6,762 nt of DNA from Candidatus Magasanikbacteria bacterium GW2011_GWC2_45_8 (GTDB lineage Bacteria; Patescibacteriota; Patescibacteriia; Magasanikbacterales; UBA10146). The translations under genes and the position numbers were made by a program. This document shows positions 1 to 6,240 of the stretch, one piece after another. A model generated the notes under the pieces. That model ran no database searches, was not told the origin of the DNA, and was given only the letters and a program-made list of their open reading frames with translations. The DNA is taken from assembly GCA_001001925.1 (NCBI GenBank), contig LCLH01000047.1, positions 1 to 6,762 on the forward strand, read 5' to 3'. Every line of letters begins with the position of its first letter. The first letter of the stretch is position 1.

Positions 1-1326
1 TACGATATTAACAAAGAACGCGTTCGCAAGCTTTCTTCAAACAAGCGGGAAATGATAGAATCCTGTCTTTTTGAAGATGGATTAGCCGAACTGCTTGTCC
101 GTTACAAAAAAAATATTACTTTTACAGATAGCACACAAAACGTTAAAAAATTTATTGAACAAACAGACGCAATTTTTATGTGCCTGCCAACACCGGAAAA
201 AGTCGGCGAAGAAGGTCAGTCAGATCTTTCTTATTATGAGTCTGCTTGTGAAACACTTGGTAAACTTTTGTCTAAACGTCAACACGGTAAACAAACTTCC
301 TATATTGTTATTGTTAATAAAAGCACGCTTCCCATAAGCATGATTGATCGTACTAAAGAAATTTTACACAAGCACGGCGTTAAAAATTATGGTGTTGTTT
401 CAAATCCGGAATTTTTGGTAGAAGGCAAGGCAATTTACGGCTCTATACATCCAGATAGAGTTGTGGTTGGCGCGGAAAATGAAAAAGATTTTAAAATCAT
501 GCGTGCGCTTTACCAGCGTTTCTTTACTTCTTCATCGGTCAAATATATAGAAGTCAATCCGCATGAGGCCGAAGCAGGGAAGCTCCTTGCCAATTTTATG
601 CTTTTCAGTCGTCTTGCGCTTTGTTTTGATGTGATAGGCCGCACGTGCGAAGCATTCCCTAACATTTCATTTGAGAGAGTACGTGATATTCTTAAAACCG
701 ATCCGCGCATCGCGCCATGGGGTTTGTATGACAGCTTGTACGCGGGAGGCAGTTGTTTTATTAAAGACGCCGCATCACTTGCATATCAGCTTGAAAGCGC
801 GGGCGGGAATGCGGAGCTGGTGCGCGGCGTATGGCGCGCTAATAATTATCAGCTTGATCATTTTTTGAGCCGTGTTCATACGGACGCTCACACCACCATC
901 AAAGGTACGCGCATTGCTTTGTTTGGGACGGCGTTTAAACAGCATACCAACGATGTGCGCAACTCCGGCGCCATCCGCGCTACGGAATTTTTTCTTCAGG
1001 AGGGGGCGCAAGAAATTAAGGTGTATGACCCTGCCGCGACAGACGAATTTAAACGCGTCTTTAATCCAAAAAAAGATGCACGATACAAAAAAATCACCTA
1101 CGCCAAATCAGAAGACGCTTGTTTAAAAAGTACCTCCATGGCGCTCATTGCCACTGATTGGCCGCAGTTTCTGTCGCTTGCGGAGATTATACAGAAAACC
1201 ATCAAACCTCCATATCTTGTTATGGATGGCCGCCGCATGTTATGCAACTCATATCACAATTTACAATCCGCAGGGTATTCAATCATCGCAGTAGGCAGTC
1301 CTTTTATGAAAGGTAAAAAAGTATAA
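1..1326 (+). CDS. ugd: UDP-glucose 6-dehydrogenase, 5'-partial
   Basis: Predicted to oxidise UDP-glucose to UDP-glucuronate with two NAD+ in the cytoplasm, supplying uronic acid for surface glycans. The reading frame is open from the first base (YDINKERVRKL...), so the ATG at 52 is internal. About 28 residues, including the GxGxxG NAD motif, lie outside the window; 441 codons remain. Numbering from the first visible codon, the family landmarks are VNKSTLP, NPEFLVEGKA (Glu137, Glu141), HPDRVVVG, the Lys194/Asn198 pair in AGKLLANF, and the catalytic loop GGSCFIKD with nucleophile Cys252 and Asp256. The C-terminal UDP-binding domain begins at GTRIALFGTAFKQHTNDVR. The usual PIYEPGL segment is replaced by SCLFEDGL. 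It is followed 1 bp later by a sugar epimerase, probably in one operon. UDP-ManNAc or GDP-mannose dehydrogenase are less likely alternatives, because NPEFL and PDRVVVG fit the UDP-glucose branch. Confidence 0.9.
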   Translation, partial: YDINKERVRKLSSNKREMIESCLFEDGLAELLVRYKKNITFTDSTQNVKKFIEQTDAIFMCLPTPEKVGEEGQSDLSYYESACETLGKLLSKRQHGKQTSYIVIVNKSTLPISMIDRTKEILHKHGVKNYGVVSNPEFLVEGKAIYGSIHPDRVVVGAENEKDFKIMRALYQRFFTSSSVKYIEVNPHEAEAGKLLANFMLFSRLALCFDVIGRTCEAFPNISFERVRDILKTDPRIAPWGLYDSLYAGGSCFIKDAASLAYQLESAGGNAELVRGVWRANNYQLDHFLSRVHTDAHTTIKGTRIALFGTAFKQHTNDVRNSGAIRATEFFLQEGAQEIKVYDPAATDEFKRVFNPKKDARYKKITYAKSEDACLKSTSMALIATDWPQFLSLAEIIQKTIKPPYLVMDGRRMLCNSYHNLQSAGYSIIAVGSPFMKGKKV

Positions 1327-1327
1327 T

Positions 1328-2239
1328 ATGCGTTATCTCGTAACCGGCGGTGCAGGGTTCATTGGCACCAACATTGTCAAACAACTCATTGCGGACGGAC
1401 ATGAAGTGATTGTATTGGATAATTATAGCAGTGGAAAAAAAGAAGATCGCATACAAAAAGGCGCGCAATATATAGAGGGTGATATTCGCACCATGTCTGA
1501 TTTGCAAAAAGCTATGCAAGGTGTGCAAGGAGTATTTCATCTTGCGGCTGTCCCGCGCGTTCCGTATTCCGTTGAACATCCGCTAGAAACCAACGAACAC
1601 AATATCACAGGCACGCTTAATATTTTGGTAGCGGCGCGTGACGCAAAAGTCAAACGTGTAGTATTCAGCTCGTCATCTTCAGTCTATGGCGGTGATAAAG
1701 GAGAGATTGCTCTACAAGAAGATATGCTTCCTAGCCCCAAGAGTCCTTATGCGCTTCAGAAGTTAACTGGAGAACATTATTGTCGTCTTTTTGCGGAGTT
1801 ATACGACCTTCAGACCGTTTCACTTCGTTATTTTAATATTTACGGCCCTTATTTGGATCCTGAAGGCGCCTATGCGCTTGTTATAGGCAAGTTCCTCCGC
1901 CAGCGTGTTGCAAACGAACCTCTCACTATTTGCGGCGACGGCGAGTATTATCGCGATTATACCCATGTATCAGACGTTGTTCGCGCCAATATCTTGGCTA
2001 TGTCAAAAGACACCGTAGGTAACGGAGAAATTATTAATATAGGTAACAGTCAACCATATTCGGTCAATCAAGTCGCCTCACTCATCGGCGGGACAACCTC
2101 GCAGATTCCTCCTCGCGCGGGCGATGTGCGTTATTCAAGAGCGAATATTACCAAAGCAAAACAGCTTCTTGGTTGGGAACCAACCGTCGCGCTTCAGGAC
2201 GGCATTTCCGAACTTAAAAAAATATTTGGAATAATTTGA
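1328..2239 (+). CDS. NAD-dependent nucleotide-sugar epimerase (GalE/WbpP-like extended SDR)
   Basis: A 303-residue extended short-chain dehydrogenase predicted to interconvert UDP-sugars, most likely by C4 epimerisation. Visible motifs are the N-terminal NAD loop GGAGFIG (7-13), Asp31 at the end of strand 2 (VIVLDNYSSG), HLAAVPRVP (71-79), the catalytic serine region FSSSSSVYG (Ser116 aligned with E. coli GalE Ser124), the YxxxK pair Tyr141/Lys145, RYFNIYGP (167-174) and GDGEYYRDYTHVSDV. The stretch DPEGAYALVIGKF resembles WbpP-type UDP-GlcNAc 4-epimerases. UDP-glucuronate 4-epimerase is also possible because the dehydrogenase next to it makes UDP-glucuronate. Substrate cannot be settled by eye, so no symbol is given. 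The start is 1 bp after the dehydrogenase stop. The only Shine-Dalgarno candidate, GAAAGG at 1308-1313, is 14 nt away, so translational coupling is likely. Length is normal for the family. Confidence 0.88.
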   Translation: MRYLVTGGAGFIGTNIVKQLIADGHEVIVLDNYSSGKKEDRIQKGAQYIEGDIRTMSDLQKAMQGVQGVFHLAAVPRVPYSVEHPLETNEHNITGTLNILVAARDAKVKRVVFSSSSSVYGGDKGEIALQEDMLPSPKSPYALQKLTGEHYCRLFAELYDLQTVSLRYFNIYGPYLDPEGAYALVIGKFLRQRVANEPLTICGDGEYYRDYTHVSDVVRANILAMSKDTVGNGEIINIGNSQPYSVNQVASLIGGTTSQIPPRAGDVRYSRANITKAKQLLGWEPTVALQDGISELKKIFGII

Positions 2240-2248
2240 GAATTTTTT

Positions 2249-2342
2249 AAAATTTGAAAGAGGGTATTCTCCCGAGCAACATAGCTTACACTGCGTAGTT
2301 GCGAGAGAGAATACCCGCTTTAATTATAGAAGTTCAAATTTT
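2249..2342. terminator. Compound hairpin, probable bidirectional terminator
   Basis: This lies between two convergent genes. The main stem pairs 2257-2271 with 2307-2321 (14 of 15 positions; perfect core GGGTATTCTC against GAGAATACCC). Inside it, after a 4x4 internal loop, GCAAC (2276-2280) pairs with GTTGC (2298-2302), and a bulged extension leaves a 7-nt loop. An outer arm, AAAATTTGAA (2249-2258), matches TTCAAATTTT (2333-2342) and could form instead of the base of the main stem. T-rich tracts flank both sides: TTTAATTAT after the stem on the plus strand, and CTTTCAAATTTT on the minus strand. Termination is inferred from structure and position; the U-tracts are imperfect. Confidence 0.65.
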
Positions 2343-2343
2343 T

Positions 2344-2499
2344 CTACCTCCCCAACCACTTCACCACGACCCGAACCGTTTTCAAAAGTATTGCTCCATC
2401 TAAAAGCAGAGAACGGTGTTTAATATAGTATAAGTCGTACTGTAGTTTGATAAGGTGCTCTTCACGTGTCGCGTAATAATTGCGATTGATTTGCGCCCA
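2344..2499 (-). pseudogene. Stranded C-terminal end of the sugar transferase, out of frame
   Basis: Read in a different minus-strand frame from the main gene, these 51 codons plus a TAG stop encode the standard C-terminus of polyprenyl-phosphate sugar-1-phosphate transferases. They start WAQINRNYYATREEH, continue IKLQYDLYYIKHRSLLLD and end ILLKTVRVVVKWLGR. This tail should follow the conserved RHxVKPGxTG segment, which is absent from both frames. There is no start codon or ribosome site of its own, so it is very unlikely to be translated separately. The stop lies 1 bp from the hairpin, as expected for the original gene end. Confidence 0.85.
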
Positions 2500-3662
2500 G
2501 CAATCTCTTCCACAAATTCCGGACGTTCCGGCCGTGGGCCAATGAAACTCATCTCACCACGCAAGATGTTCAAAGCTTGAGGCAACTCATCTATGCGCAT
2601 CACTCGCAAAATGCGCCCCACCGGCGTAATGCGTTTGTCGCGTGGCACAGTGAATTGTGCTCCATCTTTTTCCGCGTCCACTACCATGGTGCGGAATTTG
2701 TAAAGAGTGAATTCTTTTTCGTCGCGCCCCACCCGTTTTTGTTTGATGAATACATGTCCTTTGTCATAAAAATAAATCATCGCCGCCACAGGAATCAATA
2801 TAACAGCTCCTATTGCCGCCATTATCGCGCCAATGAAATAATCAAAAAATATTTTTACCGAATCATAAATTTGTTTTTCCTTTTCTTGGATATTTTCCAA
2901 AAACCATGCTTCATTCAGCGCGAGCACCGGCACGCGATGCGTGATCATTTCATAAAATGTAACCAGATCCACCACCTGCGCGTGCATAAAAATCATTTTG
3001 TACAATTCTTTGGTTACAGGTTCCGTGAGCGATCCGGCGGCAACCACAATAGTATCAACGCGGTGATTTTTTACGAGCGTCTCAAATGGCTCACGACTTG
3101 ACCACACAGAAATTCCGTCAGGCAATGGCAGAGGGGCGTTCTGTGGATAATCTGCTATTACTCCTGCCACACTGAAACCAATTTGAGGATTTTTTGCCAA
3201 TACTTCAATGAGTTGGATATTTTCCGCCACCAGACCGATAAAAAGCACACGATTTTGCAATGTATGTCCAGAAAGAATCTTCTGAATGGCAACGCGCCAT
3301 GCGCCAAAAAGCGGTATATAGATGAGAGTCAAAAGAAGTAGTATTGTTTTGGGCGTTATGTCTCTGAAATCAGTGATATAAAAATACGCGATTGCGAGAA
3401 AAAAATTCAACGCGATAGTGCCAAGGAATGAACTGAAAAAAACCACGCTGTTGCGCGCTTTTTGCAAGTCATAAAATCCATTGATAAAAAATATTACTAC
3501 CCAGATGCAAAAAATGAGTGTGAAAGCTGGCCAATGTTTGCCCCAGATAAACGCATTGGGGAGCTCAAGATTACGAGCCCACAAACTTAAAAATAACGCC
3601 GCATAAAGCGCCGCGATATCTCCGGTTAGGAGTATCAGTTTTTTTATGTTAAATAAGCCCAT
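2400..3662 (-). CDS. Polyprenyl-phosphate hexose-1-phosphate transferase, frameshifted at the 3' end
   Basis: This belongs to the bacterial sugar transferase family (WbaP/WcaJ type), which moves a sugar-1-phosphate from a UDP-sugar to undecaprenyl phosphate at the inner membrane to start glycan synthesis. From the ATG at 3662 there are four N-terminal membrane segments (about 6-27, 44-63, 73-96, 105-125), a Rossmann-like CoA-binding domain (about 136-235, NRVLFIGL) and a fifth hydrophobic segment (about 272-298). The catalytic domain then has FIKQKRVGR, YKFRTM, the catalytic Asp358-Glu359 in RIDELPQALN, and GEMSFIGPRPERPEF. After Glu386 the homology stops, and a 33-residue off-frame tail runs to the stop at 2400. 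The missing piece corresponds to about 20 residues normally present between FVEE and WAQIN; only 5 nt remain there, so about 55 nt is gone. The product is probably inactive unless the lesion is an assembly error. The start at 3662 is preferred over 3743 because it begins at the family N-terminus and follows a good promoter. Confidence 0.85.
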   Translation of the reverse strand: MGLFNIKKLILLTGDIAALYAALFLSLWARNLELPNAFIWGKHWPAFTLIFCIWVVIFFINGFYDLQKARNSVVFFSSFLGTIALNFFLAIAYFYITDFRDITPKTILLLLTLIYIPLFGAWRVAIQKILSGHTLQNRVLFIGLVAENIQLIEVLAKNPQIGFSVAGVIADYPQNAPLPLPDGISVWSSREPFETLVKNHRVDTIVVAAGSLTEPVTKELYKMIFMHAQVVDLVTFYEMITHRVPVLALNEAWFLENIQEKEKQIYDSVKIFFDYFIGAIMAAIGAVILIPVAAMIYFYDKGHVFIKQKRVGRDEKEFTLYKFRTMVVDAEKDGAQFTVPRDKRITPVGRILRVMRIDELPQALNILRGEMSFIGPRPERPEFVEEIAGRKSIAIITRHVKSTLSNYSTTYTILNTVLCF

Positions 3663-3672
3663 GCTGTTTTGA

Positions 3673-3701
3673 AGTATAGCAAGAGAGGCGCGAATTTTCA
3701 A
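3673..3701 (-). promoter_or_regulatory. Sigma-70 promoter for the sugar transferase
   Basis: On the minus strand, TTGAAA (3701-3696) and TATACT (3678-3673) are separated by 17 bp, close to the sigma-70 consensus. The expected transcription start is near 3666, leaving only a few untranslated bases before the ATG at 3662, so the mRNA would be leaderless or nearly so. No Shine-Dalgarno sequence is visible, which fits. Confidence 0.6.
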
Positions 3702-3726
3702 GTGCGCGGCGTGAATGTGGTATACT
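3697..3726 (+). promoter_or_regulatory. Extended -10 promoter for the subtilase
   Basis: TGGTATACT (3718-3726) is an extended -10 element. The -35 is poor (TTCAAG, 3697-3702, 18-bp spacing), which is usual for extended -10 promoters. The expected start of transcription, about 3733, is next to the ATG at 3735, suggesting leaderless translation. Its -35 region overlaps that of the divergent transferase promoter. Confidence 0.5.
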
Positions 3727-3734
3727 ATGGTTCT

Positions 3735-5810
3735 ATGCGACACAAAAAACGTTTTTTAATTCACAGTAATTTGTATTTGTTAATTGTAGCTATATTTTTT
3801 GCGTCCAGCGCGCTCATTGGATTTCCAGCTTCTCTTGTGCGCGCGGCGGCGCCATCCAACACCCCAAACGACCCAAATTTTTCAGAACAAACATATCTCC
3901 GGCAAATTCATGCCACGGAGGCGTGGAGTATTACCAAAGGGAGCAAACGCGTGGTGGTGGCGTTGATTGATAGCGGGGTAGAATTTGTGCATCCGGATTT
4001 GCAAGAAAATATCTGGACAAACCCCGCCGAACAGCTTGATGGCGTGGACAACGACGGCAATGGATTGATAGACGATATTCATGGGTGGGATTTTGTAGAA
4101 AATAAATCAAATCCCGGGCCGGATTTTAATGCGCCAAAAAATGACCTTGGTTTTCATCACGGTACTATTGTTGCCGGGATTATTGGCGCGGTTGGCAATA
4201 ATGGCACTGCGGGAACAGGGATCAATTGGCAGGTGAGCATTATGCCTTTACGCGCATTGAATGGCGTGGGAGATACCGGCAACGGCGATCCCACATCGGT
4301 TGTGAAAGCAGTTAATTATGCGATTTCCCACAAGGTTGATGTCATCAATATGAGTTTTATCGGTAAGAAGCTCGGTCAGGATTTGATCAACGCGATCCGC
4401 CGCGCCTATGAAGCCGGCATTACAGTGGTTGCCGCCGCCGGCAACGAGGGTAACGGCAATATGATAGATGGCGATTTGGATTTGTCGCCGCGTTATCCGG
4501 TGTGTCTTGACGGCCCGCAAGGAGAACCGTGGTGGGTGATTGGTGTTGCCGCGGTTGACGAGACCAACCGCAAGGCGCATTTTTCCGGATATGGTACGCG
4601 ATGCGTTGATATTTCCGCGCCAGGTGTCCATATTCCAAGCACGCTTGTCGTACATCCTGCAGAGCAGGGATTTAATCAATTATTTGGAGGGTCATTTTCA
4701 GGCACATCGCTTGCGGCGCCACAGGTTACGGCCACGGTGGCGCTCATGAAATCGCTCAAGCCGGATCTTACTCCCAAACAAATATATGATATTTTGATTG
4801 AAACTGCGTATTTTATAGATGATGTAAATCCGTTGTATCCAAATGCGCTTGGCGCGGGTTTGCTCAATACTGGTGCGGCCGTGGTGAAGGTGCGCAATAT
4901 GATATCAGTGCAGTCAATTTGGTTTGCTTCCGCGGGTAGTCCGATTGTTGCTCAGTTGGACGGCAATGGTGTGATACAAAAAAAATTTACTTTTAATTAT
5001 GGCAAGCAGATTGGCGTTGCGTTTGCACGAAGTCAGAGTGCCTCCGGAATACAACCGCTCATTATCACTGGCACCTCCAACACCTCGTCGCAGGTGCGCA
5101 TGTTTGATGATAAGGGAACATTAAAGAGCAAAGGTTTTCTTGCTTATCCCAAAGACTATAATGGCGGTATACAAATTGCGGTTGGGGATACGGATGGTGA
5201 TGGAGAGGATGAAATTGTCGTTGTTCCGGCGCGGCGTTACAAACCGGAAGTACGCGTTTATTCGTTGTCCGGTATTTTGAAAAATAAATTTTTGGCGTAT
5301 GCGTCCGGTGCGCGTTTGGGGTTGAGTGTCGCACTTGCGGACATTGATGGTGATGGCCGCAAAGATATTGTTACCGGCGTGCGGGAAGGTGGAAGTGCTC
5401 ACATTCGCATGTTTAATGGATCAGGAGATCCGTTAAATGCCGGTTTTTTTGCCGCCGCGTCGACCTATCGTGGTGGGGTAAATATAGCAGCTGTGGATAC
5501 GGACGGTGATGGCCGTGCGGAGATCATAACCGTGCCTCTAAATGCGGCAGGCAGTCCAACCGTGCGTCTTTTTGGCGCTGATGGCGTGTTGCGCCGGACA
5601 GCCCCTCTTGTATATGAAAAAAATTCCCAGTTTGCCGTTGCCGCGGGAGACGTTGACCGCAGTGGCGATCTTGCGATTATCGTTGCAAGAACCGGCACGC
5701 GTCCGGGTTTTCAACGGTTTAATGCAAATTTGGAGCCAGCGGATCCGATTGCCACCAATTTATCCGCAAAAGATTTCCGCGGCGCTCCTTCGCTCGTGAT
5801 TGCGCCGTGA
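3735..5810 (+). CDS. Secreted thermitase-like subtilisin protease (S8) with FG-GAP/VCBS-like repeats
   Basis: A 691-residue exported serine protease. The signal peptide has a basic start (MRHKKR), a hydrophobic core (about 12-35) and a likely signal peptidase site after AAA (37-39). The mature start NDPNFSEQTYLRQIHATEAW resembles mature thermitase, so no separate I9 propeptide is visible. The catalytic triad is Asp79 (ALIDSG), His142 (HHGT) and Ser325 (GTSLAAP), with oxyanion Asn237 (AAAGNEG). A DxDxDG-rich loop at 102-114 (DGVDNDGNGLIDD) may bind calcium. The only two cysteines seen, 257 and 290, could form a disulfide. The C-terminal part (about 395-691) carries FG-GAP/VCBS-like repeats with acidic loops at 485, 536, 588 and 639, and a degenerate first copy near 432. 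No cell-wall anchor is evident. The ATG at 3735 is preferred over 3669 because the signal peptide begins there and the upstream option crosses the promoter. Substrate and physiological role are unknown. Confidence 0.9.
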   Translation: MRHKKRFLIHSNLYLLIVAIFFASSALIGFPASLVRAAAPSNTPNDPNFSEQTYLRQIHATEAWSITKGSKRVVVALIDSGVEFVHPDLQENIWTNPAEQLDGVDNDGNGLIDDIHGWDFVENKSNPGPDFNAPKNDLGFHHGTIVAGIIGAVGNNGTAGTGINWQVSIMPLRALNGVGDTGNGDPTSVVKAVNYAISHKVDVINMSFIGKKLGQDLINAIRRAYEAGITVVAAAGNEGNGNMIDGDLDLSPRYPVCLDGPQGEPWWVIGVAAVDETNRKAHFSGYGTRCVDISAPGVHIPSTLVVHPAEQGFNQLFGGSFSGTSLAAPQVTATVALMKSLKPDLTPKQIYDILIETAYFIDDVNPLYPNALGAGLLNTGAAVVKVRNMISVQSIWFASAGSPIVAQLDGNGVIQKKFTFNYGKQIGVAFARSQSASGIQPLIITGTSNTSSQVRMFDDKGTLKSKGFLAYPKDYNGGIQIAVGDTDGDGEDEIVVVPARRYKPEVRVYSLSGILKNKFLAYASGARLGLSVALADIDGDGRKDIVTGVREGGSAHIRMFNGSGDPLNAGFFAAASTYRGGVNIAAVDTDGDGRAEIITVPLNAAGSPTVRLFGADGVLRRTAPLVYEKNSQFAVAAGDVDRSGDLAIIVARTGTRPGFQRFNANLEPADPIATNLSAKDFRGAPSLVIAP
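4908..5807 (+). repeat. Five FG-GAP/VCBS-like protein repeats with 51-52 residue period
   Basis: Within the subtilase, loops DTDGDGEDE (485), DIDGDGRKD (536), DTDGDGRAE (588) and DVDRSGDLA (639) recur every 51, 52 and 51 residues. Each is followed by a beta strand of the IVVVP or IVTGV type, then xVRMF or VRLF and a hydrophobic segment. A fifth, earlier copy near 432 (RSQSASGIQ, 53 residues before the second) has lost the acidic residues. Such loops usually bind Ca2+ in beta-propeller-like domains. The outer limits given are approximate. Confidence 0.75.
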
Positions 5811-5852
5811 TGGGTTTTAAATGTTATCCGTAAGGATTGGTCCGGTGATTTC

Positions 5853-5881
5853 TTGACAAAGTTTTTTTAGTGTGTTACACT
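5853..5881 (+). promoter_or_regulatory. Strong sigma-70 promoter for yerC
   Basis: A perfect TTGACA (5853-5858), a 17-bp spacer and TACACT (5876-5881), preceded by TG at 5873-5874 as an extended -10. Transcription should begin near 5888, inside the palindrome at 5879-5896, so a protein bound there would block RNA polymerase. This is the best promoter in the window. Confidence 0.75.
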
Positions 5882-5896
5882 TTACTTAACTAAAGT
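5879..5896 (+). promoter_or_regulatory. Palindromic operator, copy 1 (predicted YerC site)
   Basis: ACTTTACTTAACTAAAGT is a palindrome at 16 of 18 positions, with only the pair 7/12 mismatched. It overlaps the last 3 bp of the -10 and the expected transcription start, and ends 6 bp before the yerC ATG. The same arms recur before the next gene. Binding by the YerC product is inferred. Confidence 0.65.
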
Positions 5897-5902
5897 ATTT
5901 AT

Positions 5903-6205
5903 ATGTCAATTAAGCAAAAAAAAGATAGGCTTGAGACCGTAGAAGTGCGAGAGCTCGTAAGGGTGGTTTCTTTTCTTAAGAATACTCAAGAAGCAAAGAA
6001 ATTTTTGAGGGATCTCATGACGGAAAATGAATTATTGGAGTTTGCTAATCGGTGGCGCGTGGCGCGCATGCTTGCCGAAGGCGTTTCTTATGTCGCCATT
6101 GAAAAGGCGACAGGCATGAGTTCTACCACCGTCGCGCGCATTCATAAATGGCTTCTCAAAGGAACGGGAGGGTATAGGATGATGTTAAAGAGGTTTAAAC
6201 CATAA
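5903..6205 (+). CDS. yerC: YerC/YecD-family TrpR-related DNA-binding protein
   Basis: A 100-residue cytoplasmic protein of the Trp repressor superfamily, expected to bind a palindromic operator as a dimer. Helix-turn-helix residues are about 61-83 (VSYVAIEKATGMSSTTVARIH), preceded by the TrpR-like helix pair containing LMTENELLEFANRWRVARML. Aligned to E. coli TrpR, Thr40, Arg50 and Arg79 match the tryptophan-pocket residues Thr44, Arg54 and Arg84, but TrpR Gly85 is Ile80 here, so tryptophan may not be the ligand. The start is fixed by the promoter and palindrome just upstream; only a weak AAAG at 5892-5895 could serve as ribosome site, inside the operator. It is likely autoregulated through the 5879-5896 palindrome. 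The SLOG gene follows after 38 bp. The family assignment is firm; the regulated function is not known. Confidence 0.88.
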   Translation: MSIKQKKDRLETVEVRELVRVVSFLKNTQEAKKFLRDLMTENELLEFANRWRVARMLAEGVSYVAIEKATGMSSTTVARIHKWLLKGTGGYRMMLKRFKP

Positions 6206-6222
6206 TTTTTTTTACGGAAAGC

Positions 6223-6240
6223 ACTTTAGTTTAATAAAGT
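6223..6240 (+). promoter_or_regulatory. Palindromic operator, copy 2 (before the SLOG gene)
   Basis: ACTTTAGTTTAATAAAGT has the same 6-bp arms and 6-bp spacing as the copy before yerC, and ends 3 bp before the ATG at 6244. Including one flanking base on the left and three on the right, the two copies are identical at 19 of 22 positions. There is no clear -35/-10 pair here: TTTACG at 6211-6216 with TAATAA at 6232-6237 is only a 15-bp spacing. The site may therefore act on an internal promoter or on read-through from yerC. Confidence 0.6.

Noticed and set aside
1322..1327. Perfect TATAAT immediately before the epimerase ATG
   Set aside because: Transcription would start inside the coding region, and no -35 lies 17 bp upstream (TCCTTT). 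It is probably a by-product of the Val-stop codons.
2249..2342. Integron attC site or mobile-element end
   Set aside because: The palindrome is attC-sized, but there are no GTTRRRY/RYYYAAC boundary motifs, no cassette layout, no integrase or transposase, and no flanking direct repeat.
2577..3101. 174-codon open frame on the plus strand
   Set aside because: It lies wholly antisense to the sugar transferase, has a His/Arg/Phe-rich composition with no recognisable motif, and is explained as a shadow of the coding frame.
3669..3734. Upstream start for the subtilase at 3669
   Set aside because: It would put 22 residues in front of a textbook signal peptide, and the codons overlap the predicted -10 at 3721-3726.
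3663..3743. N-terminal extension of the sugar transferase to an ATG at 3743
   Set aside because: The extension (MSHRTIVYHIHAAH...) is unlike the family, crosses its own promoter and overlaps the divergent subtilase start.
4248..4679. 143-codon open frame on the minus strand
   Set aside because: Antisense to the conserved subtilase catalytic domain, with no promoter, ribosome site or family motif.
5825..5836. Small hairpin ATCC-GTAA-GGAT after the subtilase stop
   Set aside because: A 4-bp stem with no U-tract is not a credible terminator. No convincing terminator was seen between 5811 and 5852.
6192..6213. GGTTTAAACC palindrome followed by eight T residues at the end of yerC
   Set aside because: As RNA it allows only about 3 bp with a 4-nt loop, too weak for a terminator, so read-through into the SLOG gene seems likely.
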